The notes under the pieces: model-generated
The model's database searches: none
Told to the model about the DNA's origin: nothing
Seen by the model: the letters and a program-made list of their open reading frames with translations, nothing else
Made by a program: the position numbers and the translations under genes
Part shown: piece after piece, positions 55,244 through 64,000 of the stretch
How the letters are laid out: each line of letters begins with the position of its first letter
Numbering within the stretch: the first letter of the stretch is position 1
Assembly (NCBI RefSeq): GCF_009729015.1
Contig: NZ_CP045482.1
Coordinates: 1,546,001 to 1,610,000 of the forward strand
Direction: 5' to 3'
Source: Acidianus ambivalens
Lineage (GTDB): Archaea; Thermoproteota; Thermoprotei_A; Sulfolobales; Sulfolobaceae
Length of the DNA stretch: 64,000 nt

Positions 55244-56875
55244 ATGGTAGATACAAATAGGATTGGTAAAAATATATTTCTAAGGGAATCTTCGGGATTG
55301 GTAAAAGAATTTGGATTAAAGGATATTGCATCGCTTAATTTATCTAACCTACTTTTTGGAATTGGGTTAATATACATTATAAATGACGGATATCTTTTCC
55401 CTAATGGCTCAATGATATTAGGTACAGCTATTGCGGCATTGCTAGGAATATTCCCAGCTATAGTTTACGGAATGCTGACTCACGCAGTAGGTAAAACGTA
55501 TAGTGACTATGTAACGGTAGCGAGAAGTTCGCATCCAGCATTAGGTACTGCTATAGCTATTTCTACCTTATTTTGGGCCTGGTTATGGGCTGCAACTTTC
55601 GTTTACTTCTTTATTACTTACGCATTACCAATAACGTTAACAGAAATAGGATACTTTTTAGGGATACCAAGTTTAATAAATATATCAACCCAACTAACGA
55701 CTACACCATATATTCTAGGTCTAGGAATATTAACGATAGTAGCGTTTATTTTTATAGCAGTAAGAAGTAATAAAGCTTTAATGAACATTGTGACAATATC
55801 TGTAGGCTTAGGTACGCTTGCTAATATTATAGTAATAATATCCCTACTTATGGTCTCTCATTCTCAGTTCGTTAATATTTTCAATTCCTACGCGGCTCGT
55901 TTTGTTTCTAACACCAATTATTACTCGTATATTATCTCAGAAGCTCAAAAACTGGGTTATTCCTCTACTTCCTTCTCTTTCTATTGTACTTTAGGGATAG
56001 TTGGTCTTGCAGCATGGACTTTCCTATACGTTTCTGTCCAACAATACGTGGCCGCAGAAATTAAAGGAAGGGCAAAAATAAGTCTTTACGGTACTCTTAT
56101 ACCGTTAGCCATATCTGGTATAATATCAATTTTGACAATAGTTCTCTTTATAGACAAAGTCGGACTCACATTCATCAATAGCATCGACTATCTAGCAAAT
56201 ACTGACCCATCAGCATATTCGTTACCTGTATCTCCATCGTATTTCTATTTAGCTTCTATAATTGCTAATTATATTAATCCTGCCTTATCTATATTAATTG
56301 GAATAGGGTTCATAACATGGAATTTCGCCCTAATACCATTTAACTTTTTGATCGGCTCAAGAGTAGTATTGGCATTAAGCATGGACAGACTTTTACCGGG
56401 CTTTTTCGGTGCAGTGAAGGAGAATTGGCATACTCCATATGCTAGTCATATTATTAACGGATCGCTTATGATAGTTATGATTATAGTATATTCGACCGTA
56501 GGTAGCTCTTTACTCTCACTTAATGCAGTTTTTGGAAACGTGTTAGCATGGATAATAGAAGCATTAGTTTTCATATTTTTACCATTCCTACGTAAGTCTA
56601 ATATGTTAATTAAAGGAACAATCATCGAGAAGTGGAAAATAGGTAAGTTTCCAGTCTTCTCTATCGCTAGCATAGGATGGCTAGCAACTTTAGGTCTAAT
56701 AGCTTACTTATACTTAACCAATGCAAGTTTCGGAGTTAACGGAATACCTTCACTAGTTACAGTATCCCTAGTTACAGTAGGTGGTGCAATATACTATTTC
56801 CTTGCTAAGTTAATAAGACAGTATAGAGATAATATTGATTTAACCCTCTTATTCAAAGAAATACCTCCAGACTAG
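55244..56875 (+). CDS. APC-superfamily amino acid permease
   Basis: 543 aa with about 12 helices. It begins LVKEFGLKDIASLNLSNLLF, as in APC permeases, and ends in a cytoplasmic tail. A TATA-like CTTTATAAGC lies at about 55206-55215, some 30 nt upstream, so it has its own promoter after hyuB. It ends 10 nt before the ureohydrolase gene. Probably takes up an amino acid or amine processed by the island. Confidence 0.82.
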   Translation: MVDTNRIGKNIFLRESSGLVKEFGLKDIASLNLSNLLFGIGLIYIINDGYLFPNGSMILGTAIAALLGIFPAIVYGMLTHAVGKTYSDYVTVARSSHPALGTAIAISTLFWAWLWAATFVYFFITYALPITLTEIGYFLGIPSLINISTQLTTTPYILGLGILTIVAFIFIAVRSNKALMNIVTISVGLGTLANIIVIISLLMVSHSQFVNIFNSYAARFVSNTNYYSYIISEAQKLGYSSTSFSFYCTLGIVGLAAWTFLYVSVQQYVAAEIKGRAKISLYGTLIPLAISGIISILTIVLFIDKVGLTFINSIDYLANTDPSAYSLPVSPSYFYLASIIANYINPALSILIGIGFITWNFALIPFNFLIGSRVVLALSMDRLLPGFFGAVKENWHTPYASHIINGSLMIVMIIVYSTVGSSLLSLNAVFGNVLAWIIEALVFIFLPFLRKSNMLIKGTIIEKWKIGKFPVFSIASIGWLATLGLIAYLYLTNASFGVNGIPSLVTVSLVTVGGAIYYFLAKLIRQYRDNIDLTLLFKEIPPD

Positions 56876-56884
56876 TGAGATATA

Positions 56885-57837
56885 ATGAGTATTCAATACT
56901 TACCTAAATCTGGATTATACGTGTCGACTGGCTTAAACACTTATGCAAGATTAGAATACACTAAAGACGTTAGTGATGCTAACATTGCAATAATTGGAGT
57001 ACCATGGGATGACCTAGCGACAAGTAGACCCGGAGCTAGATATGGCCCACTAGACATTAGGAATGCCAGTAGTTTCATATTACCAAATAGGAAATATAAC
57101 TATGTACTTGATATTAATCCTTTTGAAGTAACAAAAATAGTGGATTACGGAGACGTTGAAGTGCATGCAGGATACATAGAAGACATGTTTAATGAGGTTG
57201 AAAAAGAAGTAAAAGAAATATTAAAGAAAAATTCTAGCGTAATTCCTGTTGTTTTAGGAGGAGATCATTCAATCTCATTGCCGATAATTAGGGGTTTAAG
57301 TTCCAAGTACAAGAAAGTAGCAGTAGTTCATGTAGATGCCCATCATGATAGTTTAGATATCCTATACGGTAAAAAATATGATCACGGAACGATATTTAGG
57401 AGAGGCGTAGAAGAAGGCGTAATAATTGGAGAATCTTCAGTGCATTACGGTGTTAGAGTTTTTTCAAGTAAAGAAGATATGGAAAGCGTGAGGGCACTAG
57501 GTTATGACTTATTAACCATGAAGATAATAGATGAGAAGGTCTATCTAAAACTGTAGAACAGCTGAAAAGAAAGGTAGGAGACCAGCCAGTTTATTTATCA
57601 ATAGATATAGACGTGATGGATCCAGCATATGCACCAGGGACTGGTTACCCAGATCCAGGGGGATTAACAAGTAGAGAGATTCTAGAATTTGTAAGAAAAT
57701 TATATGGATTAAATATTATAGGTATGGATGTAGTTGAAGTTTCACCTCCATACGATGTAGCAGAGATAACGTCAACTTTAGCAGCATCAATAGTTTTTGA
57801 GGGACTTAGCATAATATCTAAAAACTTAAAGAAATAA
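56885..57837 (+). pseudogene. Agmatinase/arginase-family ureohydrolase, frameshifted
   Basis: The first frame (56885-57556) has LGGDHSISLPIIRG and VVHVDAHHDSLDILYG; the second (to 57837) has SIDIDVMDPAYAPGTGYPDP and MDVVEVSPPYD. These are the manganese-binding motifs of arginase, agmatinase and guanidinobutyrase. A missing base at GATGAGAAGG (about 57533-57540) shifts the frame from EEGLSKTVEQLKRKVGDQP. Total about 317 aa. The exact guanidino or related substrate is unknown. Overlaps the opposing DUF917 gene by 12 nt. Confidence 0.85.
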
Positions 57838-58908
57838 TTTCTTTTTACTTGTTAAAGGAAAGTATTCTATATTGTAGCCAAATGCCTTAGGTCCTACATA
57901 TTTTAATGCTTTTTCAGTCTTGAGTTTTTCGTGTGCCGGAATTCCAACTACAATAACTTTTTGTCCATACTTTACTCTATCAGTAGTAATGGGCTTTAGA
58001 CTAAACAAGTCAAGTAGGCTAATTATATCTGGAGCGGAAGCAGCAACGCTCTCATTAATAATCGCAACAATAAATTCATTCTGAAAATGTATACGTAAAT
58101 TCATATTTTTATACTCGTCTAATCCCTCTATTAATACATAACCTTTACTGAATCCTTTATCTAATCCCTTCCATACGTCAACTATCTTACCCTTGAACAA
58201 TATTACTCCGTGAAGCTTATCTAGAACCTCATCTAGTTTATGTTCATTAAGTAGCTCTCCTATTTCAATTGATAAACTAAGCGTATTGGGAATATATGAG
58301 GTTGCGTAGTCCCTTAAGCTCATACCGTAAGATATTACATACGAACTTCCACCATACCTTAATGTTACAGCTCTAGCTATTCTTTCCGACCATAACCCAT
58401 CTATTCCATAAATTACGGACACATTATCTCTTTCGTCAACAAGCACTAGCGGTGAAGGACTTACACCGTTAAAGTAAAACGTAGTCATTTGTAACTCTGG
58501 AAACGCCCTTCCCATTCCGTCTCCATCTAGTACTGGTATTCCCGTCTTTAGAGAGGAAATTAAAGGAGTAATGGAGTTCTCTCCTCCTACCTCTACTGGA
58601 GTTATGTAACTTATATTTTTACCCGCTATTCTAATATACGTTCTCATTGCCATTAAAACTTCGTTACCGTTTGGAGGTTTTTCTATTGATATTGTAGTTG
58701 CCCCCATCATTGCAGTAGATACTAGATACTCATTTTTATTCAACTCATTGATTCCAATTATTATTTCTACATCGGTCTTCCTTTTTTCAAGCTCGTTTTT
58801 TAGCATGGAAACTCCAATATAAGGATCTCCTCCGCCTCCAGATCCAAGTAAAGAAGATCCAATTGCTAATTTATTAATATCGCCTATTTTTAGCCTGTAA
58901 GTCTCCAT
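57826..58908 (-). CDS. DUF917 family protein, paralogue
   Basis: 360 aa. LGSGGGGDPYIGVSML near residue 19, VGGENSITPLISSLKTGIPV and VLDGDGMGRAFPELQMTTFY identify the family. The C-terminus VKYGQKVIVVGIPAHEKL matches the paralogue at 47709-48773 almost residue for residue. It has no HyuA next to it; its partner may be the short HyuA at 46163 or hyuAB. Confidence 0.88.
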   Translation of the reverse strand: METYRLKIGDINKLAIGSSLLGSGGGGDPYIGVSMLKNELEKRKTDVEIIIGINELNKNEYLVSTAMMGATTISIEKPPNGNEVLMAMRTYIRIAGKNISYITPVEVGGENSITPLISSLKTGIPVLDGDGMGRAFPELQMTTFYFNGVSPSPLVLVDERDNVSVIYGIDGLWSERIARAVTLRYGGSSYVISYGMSLRDYATSYIPNTLSLSIEIGELLNEHKLDEVLDKLHGVILFKGKIVDVWKGLDKGFSKGYVLIEGLDEYKNMNLRIHFQNEFIVAIINESVAASAPDIISLLDLFSLKPITTDRVKYGQKVIVVGIPAHEKLKTEKALKYVGPKAFGYNIEYFPLTSKKKLFL

Positions 58909-59097
58909 ATGTAGTTCTTTGATGCTTTATAAAAAATTTTATGCGTTCTTCTTTCCAAACGTTCATTAAAGAGTTTAATTTTACACGTAAACTTTTTTAC
59001 ACATGACATAAAAGTAATGATGGAATTTTCGGTAAATATTAAATATATTTAAGTCGGCAAAATCCGTTATAAACATTTATCTAAAAGCTAACATACC

Positions 59098-60366
59098 TCA
59101 ATTCAGCATTCCGTATTTCTTACCTAACAAATATAAAGAGAGCGAAAGCACTTTAATTGAATTTAATAGGTCTGCGATATTAACATATTCATCTGTAGCG
59201 TGAGCAAGTTCTATTTTTCCGGGACCATAATTTACCGCTGGTATACCCGCATAATGAGTAAACCTCATATCAAAAGTCGCAGCAAGTAGTCCAATTTTAG
59301 GCTTAACGTTCAGAACCGAAGTTATAGCTTCACTAAGACTTTCGTATAAGGGGTTTTTAGTGTCCTCAACTATCGTATCTACGGCATAATACTCCTCGTA
59401 TTCATATTTAAATTCAGGATCTCTTGTCTTCTTACTCTCTAGAATATTTATTATCTCCTTTCTTGCATTCTCCAATTTTTCCTCAGGAATTAGACGCCTC
59501 ACGAAACCGAACGTGCATTCGTCTGCCACCATGTTAACCCAGTCACCGCATTTAATTTGGCCTACTATTAAACTTGGGCTCTTCACATCAGAAGGAATAA
59601 TATTATATTTAGTCCTCTTGTTAGATAACTTATCTTGCAAGGAATAAAGCTGAGTAAGTACTTCTGTGGATTTTCTAATCGCGTCTATACCTAATTGAGG
59701 AGATCCTCCGTGAGCCTTCTTTCCCAAGATTTTTATAAACCCCCATAGAGATCCCCTATGTCCATTACATATGTTCTCTACGCCGCTGGGTTCAGTAAAA
59801 ATTACATAATCTGTATTAGATTTTGATAAATATCCCTCCCTTATAACAAAATATGTTCCAGCGTTTTCATTGCCTACGGTTTCTTCATCGGGGACTAAAA
59901 AATGCCTTATTTTAAAAGCTTGATCCACATTTATTATCTTCTTTAGGACTTCTACAGAATATATTTGCGCAACTATCCCAGATTTCATGTCTGAGGCTCC
60001 TCTTCCGTATATTCTGTCATTAATTACTACAGCATCGTAAGGATTTACTGACCATCCTTTTCCTGCAGGCACTACATCATAATGCCCATTAAATGCGATG
60101 GACAGTTTACCTTTACCGGTTGTTGCTATTAAATTAGGTCTATCGCCATAGCCCAGTTTAGCTAACTTTGGAAGCTCAGTGTTTGGAACTTTTATAACTT
60201 CTGTTGAATAACCTAACGAACTTAACCATTTACTAGCGTAGGATACAAATTCATTATAGTTCAGACCGGGAGGATTTTCTGTTGGAATTTTAATTAGCTG
60301 CCTAAGGCTATCTATAATTTCTTCCTTATATTCGTTTACAATTTTATCTATTTTATCCAATATCAT
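59098..60366 (-). CDS. M20-family amidohydrolase/peptidase (ArgE/DapE/carbamoylase-like)
   Basis: 422 aa. Metal ligands are visible: IAFNGHYDVVPAGKGW (His, Asp), GRGASDMKSG (Asp), VPDEETVGNENAG (Glu-Glu), FTEPSG (Glu) and a late LAHATDEYVNI (His). This family includes acetylornithine deacetylase, succinyl-DAP desuccinylase and N-carbamoyl amino acid hydrolases. In this island the last activity, or removal of an acyl group after hydantoin opening, is plausible but inferred. Divergent from the MFS gene at 60525. Confidence 0.88.
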   Translation of the reverse strand: MILDKIDKIVNEYKEEIIDSLRQLIKIPTENPPGLNYNEFVSYASKWLSSLGYSTEVIKVPNTELPKLAKLGYGDRPNLIATTGKGKLSIAFNGHYDVVPAGKGWSVNPYDAVVINDRIYGRGASDMKSGIVAQIYSVEVLKKIINVDQAFKIRHFLVPDEETVGNENAGTYFVIREGYLSKSNTDYVIFTEPSGVENICNGHRGSLWGFIKILGKKAHGGSPQLGIDAIRKSTEVLTQLYSLQDKLSNKRTKYNIIPSDVKSPSLIVGQIKCGDWVNMVADECTFGFVRRLIPEEKLENARKEIINILESKKTRDPEFKYEYEEYYAVDTIVEDTKNPLYESLSEAITSVLNVKPKIGLLAATFDMRFTHYAGIPAVNYGPGKIELAHATDEYVNIADLLNSIKVLSLSLYLLGKKYGMLN

Positions 60367-60524
60367 TCTAAATCAAAGAAAGAAAGAGACTATTGAATAT
60401 TAAAGTTAATGTTTTCATAGTTTTGTTAGTCTTAGAATGCGCTCTTATTCTGTTTAAATTTCTTGTATAATGTACAAGTCAATCGATCTCAATATTTAAA
60501 TACCGTACAAAATGTCTAAACTAT

Positions 60525-61910
60525 ATGGCATCAGTTAAAGGTAACCCTGAAATATATATAGCTAGATTAGATAGGTTACCAGGCTGGGGATTAAGTTACA
60601 TAATATTTTGGGCTCTGGGATTTAGTTTCTTCATTACTTTATACGATGTAATAAATGTGGGTTTTGCATTACCTTATATACCATTTATAACTTCTAGCTC
60701 AGAAGCATCGTTAGTTGCATCTTTAGGACTTTTCGGATACGTTGTTGGAGCTCCAATATTTTCCTTTCTTTCGGATAGAATAGGAAGGAAACCAGCAATG
60801 GTCTTTACTTCTTTCCTTATAGCTATAGGAAGCTTTGGTGACGCTTTCTCTGTTAATTTTCCTATGTTGTCATTATTTAGATTTATAACTGGAATGGCAA
60901 TAGGCGCAGATCTAGTTCTAGTAATGACATACATAGCTGAGATGTCGCCTGCAAAGAAGAGAGGGATATATTCCAATATTGCGTTTATAGCAGGTTATGC
61001 TGGACTCGGTATAGGCCCATATATAGCAGCCGAAGTCGTAACTACTATACCTAACATAGGTTGGAGAATAGTTTTCATGATAGGCGGTATATTAGCAGTA
61101 GGGGCACTGCTAATAAGGGCATATGCACCAGAGAGTTTGAGATTTTTAGCATTTCACGGAAAACTTGAAGAAGCTGAAAAACTTATCTCTATTATGGAGG
61201 AAATTTCAATAAAAAGATACAAAATTGACAAATTACCCGATCCAATTATAATGAATTATAAGCCACCAAAAGAAAACCCTTTAAAAATATTATTAAAGCC
61301 AATATATTTAAAAAGACTTATAGTGCTATTTTTTCTATCCTTCTGGTTTTACTTTATAGATTATCCTTTCCTAGTATTAACTCCTACATGGTTGAAAGCA
61401 AATTTAGGTTATTCGTCCTCTCAGCTAAGTTATGCAATATTCTTATTTGGGTTATCTGGATTAGGAGTAATATTAGGTTCAATTATTCTGAGATTTTTTA
61501 TAGACAGATACGATAGAAGGAAGCTCGCAATAATAGATGCGTTATTTTATATGATAGGTGCAATAATAATGTCAATAGGCGCTGTAGGTCATAATTTCAC
61601 TACCTTCTTTATAGGTTCATTTATTGCTGAAACTATAGGAGTGGGTTGGTTTAACGTCTACTACCTCCTAGACGTTGATAACTTTCCAACCATTGCTAGA
61701 GCAACTGGATATTCTCTAACAGATGGAATAGGACATTTAGGAGGGGCTTTAGGCTTATTAGCGCTTTTACCCTTAGCCAACAGTTTAGGTAATATAAGCG
61801 TCTGGGGAATTTTATGGATTCCTGCACTCATCATGGGTGGACTTACGTTAATTTTTACTCCTAAGACTACTGGATTCAGACTTGAAGAAGTTAATGAAAA
61901 TAAAATATAA
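60525..61910 (+). CDS. MFS metabolite transporter
   Basis: 461 aa, 12 helices. Motifs of the sugar/aromatic-acid H+ symporter group: FSFLSDRIGRKPAMVF (loop 2-3), GADLVLVMTYIAEMSPAKKRG (helix 4-5) and RFFIDRYDRRKLA in the second half. The long cytoplasmic loop lies near residues 210-250. Followed 34 nt later by the NCS1 permease, so the two probably share a transcript. Confidence 0.85.
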   Translation: MASVKGNPEIYIARLDRLPGWGLSYIIFWALGFSFFITLYDVINVGFALPYIPFITSSSEASLVASLGLFGYVVGAPIFSFLSDRIGRKPAMVFTSFLIAIGSFGDAFSVNFPMLSLFRFITGMAIGADLVLVMTYIAEMSPAKKRGIYSNIAFIAGYAGLGIGPYIAAEVVTTIPNIGWRIVFMIGGILAVGALLIRAYAPESLRFLAFHGKLEEAEKLISIMEEISIKRYKIDKLPDPIIMNYKPPKENPLKILLKPIYLKRLIVLFFLSFWFYFIDYPFLVLTPTWLKANLGYSSSQLSYAIFLFGLSGLGVILGSIILRFFIDRYDRRKLAIIDALFYMIGAIIMSIGAVGHNFTTFFIGSFIAETIGVGWFNVYYLLDVDNFPTIARATGYSLTDGIGHLGGALGLLALLPLANSLGNISVWGILWIPALIMGGLTLIFTPKTTGFRLEEVNENKI

Positions 61911-61943
61911 AAACGAAAATTACTTTCTTAAGTGAGATGAAAT

Positions 61944-63410
61944 ATGGAGAAGAAAAACGAGTTCGATAGACTATTGTGGAATCCTGATATAGCTCCGGCT
62001 AAAGTTAAAAACTGGGGATATTTACCCTTACTCGGAGTTTGGGCTAGTATAGCAGCACCTAATTCAATGCTAGTAGGAAGTGTAGGGATTCTTTTCGGAT
62101 TTAATATAATCCAAGTGATACTAATTTCTCTTTTAGGTGATTTAATAACCCTTGTTCCCCTAATTATACAAAGTCACGGTGCAGTAAAATACGGCTTAGC
62201 AGAGCCTCAGCTCGACAGAACAAGGTTTGGAATATGGGGTACTTATATTCCTTCTTGGATTAGATTCTTTGTTGCAATGGGCTTCTTCGGAGTTCAAACT
62301 TTCCTAATTACTGAGGCAACTGTAGGAATAGCATTAGAGATTGAAGGTAAAGCTTATTTATTGTCTAAGTATTCAGCGGTTACTCCCGAAATTCTAGTCT
62401 CAAATTTTCCTTGCCTATTCTGGGGAACGTTTATTATTATCATCGTGGTGCAAACCATAATTCTATTATTAGCTAAACCAATTAAAGCTTCACCTTCATT
62501 AAAAGTGCTAGGTTATGTAATGCCTATAGTTTCGATAATATCCCTAACAGCAACCTTTTTGTATTTCGTTTCCCTTTATCCTAAGGCGTTAAGTATAGCT
62601 TTTAACCAACCTTTTAAACCCATAAACGTCTATGATCTTTCAATACTTCTCATATTTCTTACTTCTAATATTCATGCTACACAAATTATTAGTTGGCCCG
62701 ATATAATGAGGTTCGGAAAATCTTTCAAGCATATGTTAGTAGGACAAGTAGGTTTACCAATATTTTATACTCTCGTAGTAGCTTACGGTGCAATAATGTC
62801 TGCAATAACTAAGGTAGTAACAAACAGCGTGACATATGACCCGAGCCTATTGGTGGTAAGATTCATTACTGAGCCATTAATAGCAATTTTAATACTCTTA
62901 GCTTATTCATTTACAATGCTTAATACTAATATTTTCAGTAACGTAGTTCCACCAGTTTATGATTTGAACAATACATTCCCTTCAAAGCTTAGCTGGTATA
63001 AGGGAACTATAATAGTTACTTTACTTGGAATAATGATAGGTGCTTGGTCCTTATATCTAAAGGGCGCATACGTTTATTTTAGCACGTGGATAGATGATAT
63101 TTCAGGCTTATTAGGCCCAATAGCAGGAATAATAGTAGCTGATTACGCTATATTGAAAAAATTTAACATAAAAGTAGAAGATGTATATAAAAGACTTGGA
63201 GAGTACACTTACTACAAAGGTTTCAATATAAACGCCATTATTGCTCTGATTATCCCATTTTTTATAGTGTTCGAACCACTTTATGGACCTAAAATACTAA
63301 TTCTTGAGTTGATGAAAGATGCCTCATGGATTTCCGGTTTTTTAATATCATTGGGAACATACTTATTACTATGCAAGATAGTGAATAGAAAAATAATAAA
63401 AAGAAACTAA
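61944..63410 (+). CDS. NCS1 nucleobase/hydantoin permease, second copy
   Basis: 488 aa, about 12 helices. It starts NEFDRLLWNPDIAPAKVKNW, as in NCS1 carriers with a cytoplasmic N-terminus, followed by LPLLGVWASIAAPNSMLVGS and the GRFGIWGTYIPS-like region after helix 2. Distinct from the NCS1 at 49160, so the island can import at least two related substrates. It overlaps the 3' end of the opposing partial MFS gene by 4 nt. Confidence 0.8.
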   Translation: MEKKNEFDRLLWNPDIAPAKVKNWGYLPLLGVWASIAAPNSMLVGSVGILFGFNIIQVILISLLGDLITLVPLIIQSHGAVKYGLAEPQLDRTRFGIWGTYIPSWIRFFVAMGFFGVQTFLITEATVGIALEIEGKAYLLSKYSAVTPEILVSNFPCLFWGTFIIIIVVQTIILLLAKPIKASPSLKVLGYVMPIVSIISLTATFLYFVSLYPKALSIAFNQPFKPINVYDLSILLIFLTSNIHATQIISWPDIMRFGKSFKHMLVGQVGLPIFYTLVVAYGAIMSAITKVVTNSVTYDPSLLVVRFITEPLIAILILLAYSFTMLNTNIFSNVVPPVYDLNNTFPSKLSWYKGTIIVTLLGIMIGAWSLYLKGAYVYFSTWIDDISGLLGPIAGIIVADYAILKKFNIKVEDVYKRLGEYTYYKGFNINAIIALIIPFFIVFEPLYGPKILILELMKDASWISGFLISLGTYLLLCKIVNRKIIKRN

Positions 63411-64000
63411 TCTTTTTTACCATTTTTATGTCTAATAATTACTGCTAATAAGAGAGCAATAAAACTAGGAAGAGCTATAGCTAATAGGCCGGCTTTTTCA
63501 AAACCATAGCTCTGTATAAGCAATCCCATTAAAGGTGCGCCGAATATAGCTCCAATATTAAAAGTGAGAAACATAAAGCCGGTAACGGAGCCTACTACCT
63601 CGTCTGGAACTATATCTTGTGAGAAGGATATTACGCTAACTATTAAACCGCCATATCCTGCTCCCCAAGCGATAGTAAGTAAAACCATTTGTAAATATCC
63701 TGTATAACCTATAAATAATCCTATTGACGCTAAAGTTAATATCATACTACTCGAGATTAAACTTATTTTTCTACTTACCTTGTCGCTTAGAAGAGCTATT
63801 GGAAGTAGAAAAGCTAATTCTCCCAATCCGTTCATTGAAGCTATTATTGTAGCTTCAGACTTGCTCAAATTTAAGCCGTATAATAAGTAGTCGGAATAAT
63901 ACCCTAGGAACGCAAATAAAGCTATACCAAAAGATAATATAATTATACTTAGAATTATTGTGTTTAAATTTATAATTTTCCTAAGATCTATCCTTTCTCT
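63407..64000 (-). CDS. MFS transporter, C-terminal part (runs off right edge)
   Basis: The frame is open from the stop at 63407 to base 64000 (198 codons), so the internal ATG at 63868 is not the start. It reads RIDLRKIINLNTIILSIIIL near the edge, then YYSDYLLYGLNLSKSEATII and LSDKVSRKISLISSSMIL (MFS loop pattern), ending RHKNGKKD. About six membrane helices are visible, the second half of an MFS carrier. Confidence 0.75.
   Translation of the reverse strand, partial: RERIDLRKIINLNTIILSIIILSFGIALFAFLGYYSDYLLYGLNLSKSEATIIASMNGLGELAFLLPIALLSDKVSRKISLISSSMILTLASIGLFIGYTGYLQMVLLTIAWGAGYGGLIVSVISFSQDIVPDEVVGSVTGFMFLTFNIGAIFGAPLMGLLIQSYGFEKAGLLAIALPSFIALLLAVIIRHKNGKKD

Noticed and set aside
63407..63868. 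Complete small MFS-like protein beginning at 63868
   Set aside because: The frame stays open to the window edge with more membrane helices, so this is the end of a larger transporter.

Overview
The window comes from a thermoacidophilic crenarchaeon of the order Sulfolobales (Acidianus/Metallosphaera/Sulfolobus-like; the genus is inference). Evidence: AT-rich DNA, many leaderless genes with a TATA box about 25 nt before the start codon, 25-nt CRISPR repeats whose transcribed strand ends in ATTGAAAG, the type I-A adaptation gene csa1, IS200/IS605-type tnpB elements, IS110 and IS6-like transposase remnants, and a tusA-like sulfur-carrier gene.

Layout. 1-6852: a type III CRISPR effector operon on the minus strand that runs off the left edge (Cas10 with HD and GGDD, then two RAMP proteins), followed by a VapBC pair, a HEXXH putative metallopeptidase and a CARF-HEPN Csx1 RNase. 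7631-8895: a TnpB element. 8913-18227: an adaptation module with mirror symmetry: cas4, array 1 (14 repeats), leader, promoter block, cas1 (broken) and cas2; then a broken PIN/AbrB pair, a CARF-like/PIN protein and csa1; then the same promoter block and leader inverted, array 2 (23 repeats) and cas6. No type I interference genes are present, so the arrays probably feed the type III complex, or complexes outside the window.

18.4-29.9 kb is decaying accessory DNA: IS remnants, an MFS transporter, a frameshifted ATPase, a U32-like fragment, a frameshifted tusA, two polytopic membrane proteins, a DUF59-like gene split by a TnpB element, small regulators and two broken acyl-CoA/acetoacetyl-CoA synthetases. 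30.2-37.7 kb is a complete narK-narG-narH-narJ-narI operon for nitrate uptake and respiration; NarG lacks a Tat signal and resembles bacterial cytoplasm-facing enzymes. 37.7-44.9 kb is again decayed: permease and NnrS-like remnants, an IS110 fragment preceded by a structured region that may be a bridge RNA, a 58-bp mini-IS inside an ATPase pseudogene, a lectin-like pseudogene and a broken AAA ATPase.

45.1-64.0 kb is a catabolic island for cyclic amides/ureides or related nitrogen compounds: HyuA/HyuB, a short HyuA with DUF917 partners (three DUF917 genes), two NCS1 permeases, an APC permease, an Lrp/AsnC regulator, an agmatinase-family ureohydrolase (frameshifted), an M20 amidohydrolase and MFS transporters. 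The implied flow is uptake, ATP-dependent ring opening, then amidohydrolase and ureohydrolase steps releasing amino acids and ammonia; the actual substrate cannot be read from the sequence.

A recurring theme is genes broken by single-base indels, several in homopolymers. Either the locus is undergoing rapid pseudogenisation or the assembly carries residual indel errors; raw reads would decide.
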